From positions 2,232,001 to 2,296,000 of the forward strand of contig NC_051116.1 of assembly GCF_014839805.1 (NCBI RefSeq): a stretch of 64,000 bases of DNA, written 5' to 3'. Below, piece by piece: positions 57,767 to 64,000 of the stretch (its first letter is position 1; every line of letters starts with the position of its first letter). Origin of the DNA: Manduca sexta (lineage: Eukaryota > Arthropoda > Insecta > Lepidoptera > Sphingidae). The notes under the pieces are model-generated. The model searched no databases and was not told where the DNA came from. It saw only the letters and a program-made list of their open reading frames with translations. The translations under genes were made by a program, and so were the position numbers.

Positions 57767-59062
57767 CTATTGACTCTGACTTGTTTCACTATCGGGTCGG
57801 TTTAATACAGGCTTTTCGGATATCTGAGGCTTTTCCGCGATAACTGGCTTCTCTGCGATGGGTGGCTTCTCATTCACCTGAGGTGGTTCTTGAGCTCTTA
57901 CGTTTTCTTGGTTGTTTTCTATGTGTGTGTTGGATAGCTTTTGTGTTATTTCTTCAGGTTTCTCTTGCTCCATTTGTGAGGGGCCGTTTTGTTTATCTCC
58001 ATCGGGCATGGCTGGTGAAATAGACCTTTGCATGGCATTTTCTGGGTTCATGGGGGACACTGCTCTTGTTGAATTGTCATCGCTTGAGGCGCTTGGTTGC
58101 CTCAGCATCGTGTTGGAGGGATGAGAAAGGGTTTGTGGGATGTGTGCATTGTGCAGCGGTAACCTAGACTTGTCACTCTTCCTCCATAACGTTACCTCTT
58201 GCTGTTTGAAGTAGCGACGGTCCTCTGTGTCCATCAATACGAGATTGAGGTAGTACCTTACCGAAAATTTGTTATTAATGTCTCTCATAGTTGGTGTTAA
58301 GTCATAACCAGCTAGAAAAACTCTAATAGGAATGCTCTCTCCTCTAACAGGTGCTCCGTCCATAATTTCATATTTTGCAACAGTTTCGTTCTCCGTAAAT
58401 GTATTCGGCCCGGACCCTGTGGTTTCTCTTTTAATAATGGATATTTCCATGTGTTTTATCTTAATCCGAACAAGTAAGAAGTAGATTTTCCCAACTATCA
58501 CATCTTTGAGGTGATACTTGGATTTATTGTACTCAAACTCTATGTGTAGGCAGTCCTCGATTCCGACTTCCATCTTGATGGAGTTGAGCACATCAGGGTA
58601 GCTGCACAGCGTGTGGACGGCGATGTCCACCTCCTTGACAATGTCAGTGATGCGGCGGACGATCGTCGCGCGCAGGAAGTATCGAAGTCTGACATTTGCG
58701 CCGGTGTACACTTCGTACGGTTTTTCAACATTGGCGAACTCAAAAGGGTAGGAGGTGTGTTGCAGCAAGTCGCCGGGCCGCGCCAGTTCCTTTACCAACG
58801 ATATGAACTCGTGATGGTTACCTCTGTCGTAAAATAATTCGATCTGACCTATTAGCTCGACCTTGATGCCTTGGTGTTCAAGTTTCGATCCCGGCTTCCG
58901 CAACGTCACATTCACCCTCCCAGAAACGGTCTCACCGTCGTAATAAAGTAATAACTTTTCTTTTTTGCCATCGTCCGTTTTCACTTCGGCAACCTTCCGC
59001 TTGTCAGCATCATCAAAAACGATTTCGATATCCGCAGTTTGTCCGAACCCGAAAAAGCTCAT
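57767..59062 (-). CDS. Vps26: Vacuolar protein sorting-associated protein 26 (retromer), intronless
   Basis: Vps26 is the arrestin-fold subunit of the retromer core, which sorts receptors from endosomes back to the Golgi or plasma membrane. The ORF is uninterrupted, 431 aa. Residues 1 to about 300 carry the family sequence: MSFFGFGQTADIEIVFDDAD at the N-terminus, YYDGETVSGRVNVTL, GQIELFYDRGNHHEF, ELARPGDL, VRLRYFLRATIVRR, KSKYHLKDVIVGKIYFLLVR, KRETTGSG, APVRGESIPIRVFLAGYDLT PT, and NKFSVRYYLNLVLMDTEDRR YFKQQEV. Vertebrate VPS26A/B end near 330 residues; here about 100 further residues follow, rich in Ser, Pro, Asn and Glu. They include four tandem EKPxIx-type hexapeptides at about 398-421. 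The start matches the family N-terminus. Head-to-head with Tom20, 1047 bp apart. Confidence 0.96.
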   Translation of the reverse strand: MSFFGFGQTADIEIVFDDADKRKVAEVKTDDGKKEKLLLYYDGETVSGRVNVTLRKPGSKLEHQGIKVELIGQIELFYDRGNHHEFISLVKELARPGDLLQHTSYPFEFANVEKPYEVYTGANVRLRYFLRATIVRRITDIVKEVDIAVHTLCSYPDVLNSIKMEVGIEDCLHIEFEYNKSKYHLKDVIVGKIYFLLVRIKIKHMEISIIKRETTGSGPNTFTENETVAKYEIMDGAPVRGESIPIRVFLAGYDLTPTMRDINNKFSVRYYLNLVLMDTEDRRYFKQQEVTLWRKSDKSRLPLHNAHIPQTLSHPSNTMLRQPSASSDDNSTRAVSPMNPENAMQRSISPAMPDGDKQNGPSQMEQEKPEEITQKLSNTHIENNQENVRAQEPPQVNEKPPIAEKPVIAEKPQISEKPVLNRPDSETSQSQ

Positions 59063-60109
59063 TTTTACACTGAACTGTTACACGCGATACAGGAAAAAAT
59101 TTACTTGGCTTTTGCAACAAATAATAACGATCTATTTGAGCAAAACATTGAAAAACGGCGATGAAACGCCCGCGAATCCGTGGAGCGATTGAAAGGCTGA
59201 AGCAAAGATGGCGACTGAATTAATGTCGGCTGTCGTCCGAGAGGTTCATAATTAAAATTATATTATAAAAACTTACCAACAAGGCATTTCTGGATCTCAC
59301 ACGCGAATCTTTTACAAGGGTCCTTCGACATATATGTATTTTTCAACTATTTTTGTTAGAAAAACATCCACAAAACGAATTTTACTTCATGTGTACGTCT
59401 AGTTTGTATTTAGTAGTGGCAACCCCATGTAATAAAGAAAATCGAAAATACAAAATAAATATTTCAATTTATATGAAGTAATAAAATAAAATAAGTGTTT
59501 AATGATTAATGAATATATTTGTAATTTATAATTATTAACGATAATGCCGTAAATTAGTCTTTTCAATTATTTTATTATTTCGTAATGATTACGAGTGTTT
59601 ACAGCACATTTACAGATTTTTATATCTTTATTGTCACTAAAGTTACGTAACATTCTGCTTAATTTTACTAAATCATGCAAAATAAAAATGTGTACACAAG
59701 TAAAAATTAAATAAACCAAAATGATACATCATTCAATATAATTACAAAATAATTGCACACTATTACTTGCTTGTTCAAGCAGACGTTTTAAACGTATTTT
59801 ATTTATAAATTAGTTTTCTGTTTCCACTTTCCTGTTCTAAGGTTTTGGCTTGTTTGATAATTAATTATTTTACAACAGTTATATTCTATTTATAACATCA
59901 AGAGTTAAATAAATAACAATAAAAATCTTTATGATTAACCTTTCATGTAAATCAGGTTAAATAGGGAAAACTGAACTCTAATGAAAGAAAAAACAAAACA
60001 TACAGTAGTGCCAACATTGAATTCTTTTCCATAAATGGCGGATCTCAAAATTCTGTAACAAAAGCGTACCGATATTTTCTGTGTTAAAAACGTTAAGAGT
60101 GCAAATAAA
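59063..60109. promoter_or_regulatory. Divergent promoter region between Vps26 and Tom20
   Basis: This is 1047 bp between opposed start codons. The Vps26-proximal 170 bp is less AT-rich (GATGAAACGCCCGCGAATCC GTGGAGCG), the middle is strongly AT-rich, and the Tom20 start follows GTTAAGAGTGCAAATAAA. No TATA box is placed convincingly. No gene lies between. Confidence 0.4.
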
Positions 60110-62841
60110 ATGATGGAAATCACACGTACTACATTGGGGATCGCTGTTGGAATAGCGGGAACATTGTTTTTAGGATACTGTGTGTATTTCGATCAGCAGC
60201 GACGTAAGGATCCTCTGTTCAAAAAGAAGCTCAGAGAACGTGAGAAAACTGTTTTATTATCAGTATTATGAATAAAAATGTACCTATTATCTGTACTTAT
60301 AATCAAAGTATGCCATAAAACACAATATACAGGTGTGCGCATAGCACTTTATAATTATAACCTTAAAGATTTCATAACTCGCGTTACGATTGCAAGAGGC
60401 ATATTTGCGCTTGAATAGGTAATAGAATTTCTTTATTGGTGCATCGTATGTGTAAAACGTTCGTTAAAACAGTAAACCGGTGTTGTATACCCGCTTGAAT
60501 GGAATGGGTAGTTTATAAGTACTAATAGTTGACATTGATTCGTGGCGCCAGTTGTCTTGTCTCAGTGGTATTTTTAATCGTCATTGTCCATCAATTACTA
60601 CGTTGCAAGAGGCAGTAGCCAAATGTTTGGCTCACGTACCCCAATTCGAAGAGTTAAGTCATTGGGAATACTCCCTTGGCAGAGTAATAAATCATTGATC
60701 ATGTATGGGCATATTGCCTGAAATCTAGATTTAACTCGATTCTTCAGTCTTATGATATAATACATGATATTTTACTTTGATTGCAATGATACTTTTAGAA
60801 TTTATTAATGACTATTGGGATACCCATTGTAAAATTTCTGTTATATTCCTCATTTATTTGATTTGGTTTACCAGTAGATGATGCACGGTAACAATACAAG
60901 CAAAAAAAGACGCATAAAACATTTGCTAAATTCTGTACTCTCCAAGGAGGCAACCACAGCTTACATGCATTAGCTTACGCCACTATATGGTTTACAACAT
61001 AATAGTCATAATCTATTTCTAGTAAAAATCAATAATTGGGATAAATTTGTTTGTATTTTTGCATTTCAGTTTGAGAATATGTTTTTTCATGTATGAATGG
61101 TGACATTAATCAGGTGGTTGGTTATAAAAAATGAGTAAAATTAACACATGTAACATTAAATATAAATATAATAATAATGAATGAAACCACTTTTATATTT
61201 TCATCCTCTATTAATGTGGAATCAAATATACATATTATATAGCACTTGTTGGGGGTATGTAATACCCCTGCCTACTCCTGATAAAGGAAATGGTATGAAG
61301 TTATGTTTTTTGAATTTCAGGTAGACAGAAGGCACAACAGAATGCTTCCCGTTCACGCACACTCGGTGGTCCCTTGCCAGACATGAGCGACCATGAAGCC
61401 ATGCAGAGATTCTTCCTGCAACAGGTAATCTTATGTTAATAGAAATCATCTTTATCATGGCTGTTACACTTCAACTTATTTACAATCATCTTGTCAGTTA
61501 TACCTAATTTAACTCCTTATCAAGAAAACATGTTCTTATTGGATAGTTAGCAGCTGTCCATTACTGTTGCAGTAATTAACAAATACCAAATGTTTGCTCA
61601 GTTAAATGAAATAACTCAGTTACAATCTTAGCGCCTTTATTTACATTTACTGAGTAAATAAAGTAAATATTATGTGCTAGTCAACAAATTAGAAAGCTAT
61701 AAATGAAGATAGTATTCATTAGATTACAATTTATACAATTTTACAAAAGATAGTTGAGAGTGGGACTTTAGCATTGGGTTCTATTTTATTAGAAACATAG
61801 CCTTTACTAAAAATCATGGAATGGGTGCTAAATATAGGATCGTTTATAATTCAGACCGCTTTATGTTTATAAACAAGCGTGAGGCCATGCTGTATTACTG
61901 GTAAATGGGGTGAGTAATAGATATGCTTTTATGGACTTGTGTGTTGCAAGTTAGGAGAACTCCATAACAGATCTATTTCATTCATTGTCAAGTATTAGAA
62001 TCATGATTGCTTATAATATTTCTGTTTGTTTCAGATCCAGCTTGGTGAGGAGCTGCTGGCGGCGGGTGACTTAGAGGCGGGCGTGGAGCATCTTGGCCAG
62101 GCGGTCGCCGTCTGCGGCCAAACACAACAGTTGTTAAGTGTAAGTGTTGGTAATAAATAGCATGATCTGTTGCTGTTTACATTTGCAGTGGATTGGCTTA
62201 TGGTCTTTAAATAGTAATAAGGAACCTAATATTCCAGAAAAATATGTTTACTTGGGCAAACCCACATTCAAAGTTATTTAAGGGCCATGCAAGTATTACG
62301 TAACGCAATTTTTTAAGATTTTTGACCCCTCCCACCTCCCTGTGTAACGCGCCGTAACGTTTTCCTGTACGCCCCCGACCCCCTCAAAAAGTTATGTAAC
62401 TCCTTAATTATTATTTTTTCGCATAGTACCGGAAAATGGATAAAATACCTTTGTTATTGTTTTAAAATAAAAAATTCTATGTTACATAACGCGTTGTTCC
62501 AACCCCCCCTCCCGCGCCTGTAACACATCGTAACGTTTTACATGACCCCCCCAAATTGCGTTACGTAATACTTGAACGGCCCCTTATACAAAAACAAATT
62601 TTCTGTCATAAATTTTTTTTTCTTGCTTATTTTAATTTGTGCCAAATATTGCTGTAAGAAAAAAAAACTTTATATTCCTTGTTTCTTAAATCACAACTGT
62701 TTTCTCCTACAGGTGCTGCAGCAAACGATGCCGGCACCAATCTTCCACCTGTTACTGAAGAAGCTTCCGGAGGTCTCGGAGCGGCTCCGAGCCTCCATGA
62801 AGGCAAGCGGTAACATCATGCAGGAGGAAGACGTGGAATAG
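60110..62841 (+). CDS. Tom20: Mitochondrial import receptor subunit Tom20, four exons
   Basis: Tom20 is the outer-membrane receptor that binds amphipathic presequences. Exons 60110-60239, 61321-61424, 62035-62139 and 62713-62841 total 468 nt, 155 aa plus stop. The N-terminal anchor TRTTLGIAVGIAGTLFLGYC VYFDQQRRKDPLFKKKLRE is a single membrane helix followed by a basic segment, as in the family. The cytosolic TPR-like domain contains HEAMQRFFLQQIQLGEELLA, VEHLGQAVAVCGQTQQLLSV LQQTMPAPIFHLLLKKLPE. The acidic end EEDVE matches the metazoan consensus. Of the two adjacent ATGs the first fits the insect pattern of a five-residue head. The third intron contains a complete TA-flanked MITE. Confidence 0.96.
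62281..62584. mobile_element. TA-flanked MITE in the Tom20 intron
   Basis: AGGGCCATGCAAGTATTACG TAACGCAATTT and the inverted AAATTGCGTTACGTAATACT TGAACGGCCCCT form about 31-bp terminal repeats. TA precedes the left end (62279-62280) and follows the right end (62585-62586), the duplication expected of Tc1/mariner-type insertion. Subterminal CCCTCCCACCTCCC and TAACGCGCCGTAACGTTTTC also recur inverted at the other end. Confidence 0.85.
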
Positions 62842-63522
62842 CAGACATTCATCACGCCGTCCACACCAGCACGGAGTACCTTCAATAGAAGCCCCGCTGT
62901 TAACTTTAGATTCAGATAGGCTACTACTCTGGGAGGCAGGCAATTGCTTTATTCTCCTGGCTTTAAAATATCACCTGACTACAATGAAGCCTTGATGTCT
63001 AGGCAGCTATTATACTTGTAGCGACTTTGACGGTTTTTGGTCATTAAATCTTAAAGTCCAGGGTTTTGATCCAGGGCATTGGCTTTGTCTGCCTCTTTTG
63101 CCATAGCATAAGGATAAGTTTTAAATTTATTAGTTCGGTTTCAGTGGACCGATATTAATTCGCTACTTGGATGCACAAGTAGGTACATTAGTATAATGCT
63201 GATTATTGGACGGCGCATATTGAAGGTAACTCTTTGGAATTTTCTTCATCTATATATACCTACAAGTTCGCAGTTTGGGTTGTGCTAAACCAATTAGATA
63301 CCAAATAAAAATTTCATAATGTTACTAATTTAAATCTTGTTTTGTTTTCAATTCTGAAGTGCATTGGGCTGTGATACGAAAATGCGCTGGATCCGCCATT
63401 AGTGAACGCGGCGTTAGTTGATTAATGTAGGTATCTTGTTAGCGTATTTTAGGTTTTGTTTTGTGTTCACAACTGGTTAAGTATGCTTGTGAGTTTTGAT
63501 TGAGATTTTATTGTGGAATAAA
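62842..63522 (+). other. Tom20 3' UTR with poly(A) signal at 63517-63522
   Basis: The region after the stop ends with GTGGAATAAAGTATTG, a good AATAAA site followed by a GT-rich stretch (TTGTCGGTGTTTTATTTTT). An earlier AATAAA at about 63303 may give a shorter form. Confidence 0.55.
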
Positions 63523-63744
63523 GTATTGTACAATTTGTCGGTGTTTTATTTTTAACTAAATAAAAAACTAAATGTCCCATAGAGTAGGTATAATATTAAT
63601 TTTCGAGATTTGTATGGTAACAAAGGAATGATTTTTTGGTTAATTATTGCAGGACAGTTACTTGCAACAAGAACACATCTATACTAATATATAAAGCTGA
63701 AGAGTTTGATTGAACGCACTAATCTTTACTAAAACGAATTAAAA

Positions 63745-64000
63745 CAAAATATTGTTACGCGCCGCTATCCTAGCCGATGACATCGGGCGTTTCCGGAAGT
63801 ATTCGGCTGCGCGGGCAGGCTGGCAGAAGAGAAGATATGTCACGCCGCGACTATTCGATTATTATTCTCTCTGGCTGGACGTTGTCAAAAGAATGTTTAA
63901 AATTGTATTCTGTAATTATTTTGCTAATATAATGTTTACTGTAAAAAGAGCGTTTTACATTCAGAAGTGGGATTATACAAATGATAATTTGAAGTTACAT
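63745..64000. mobile_element. Possible LTR-like or other repeat at the window edge
   Basis: TGTTACGCGCCGCTATCCTA GCCGATGACATCGGGC starts a GC-richer block that contrasts with its surroundings. A TG start and a CTCTCTGG... middle are compatible with an LTR, but only one end is visible and no coding part is present. Confidence 0.2.

Overview
This is nuclear DNA from an insect, almost certainly a moth or butterfly. It is AT-rich and has GT-AG introns. It carries many short interspersed repeats of lepidopteran type (tRNA-derived SINEs with A/B boxes, hAT-like and TA-flanked MITEs, fold-back elements). The gene order consists of conserved animal housekeeping genes split by small introns. There is no bacterial, organellar or viral gene content.

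Layout. 1-369 is a nearly perfect fold-back element. 2079-6061 (minus) is a six-exon DESI2-type desumoylating isopeptidase. About 6.1-28.8 kb is gene-poor and rich in repeats; I see no convincing gene there. 28866-37342 (plus) is the complete coatomer delta subunit (15 coding exons, 507 aa). About 38685-41070 (plus) is a secreted chymotrypsin-fold protein that has lost its catalytic His and Ser. 41817-43118 (minus) is a UPF0488/C8orf33-type protein (3 exons). 43414-44141 (plus) is a 60-aa single-pass membrane protein made from two tiny exons. 44761-45414 (plus) is Tim10. 45916-47620 (minus) holds three intact ORFs separated by only 3 and 1 nucleotides behind one 5' intron: a 70-aa membrane protein, a twin-CX9C NDUFAF8-like protein and PIG-M. 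About 47.9-57.7 kb is repeat-rich and probably includes the long Vps26 3' UTR. 57767-59062 (minus) is intronless Vps26 with an extra repetitive tail, head to head with Tom20 at 60110-62841 (plus, 4 exons).

How the genes relate. Three functions dominate. The first is mitochondrial biogenesis: Tom20 receptor, Tim10 chaperone, a twin-CX9C complex I assembly-type protein, and possibly the two tiny membrane proteins. The second is membrane traffic and GPI-anchor synthesis: delta-COP, the retromer subunit Vps26 and PIG-M. The third is protein deconjugation (DESI2). The most unusual feature is the tight three-ORF unit at 45.9-47.7 kb, whose spacing looks like a genuine polycistronic mRNA. Exon boundaries were worked out by eye from splice signals, reading frame and homology. 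For every multi-exon gene except the protease homologue the coding lengths sum to a multiple of three.
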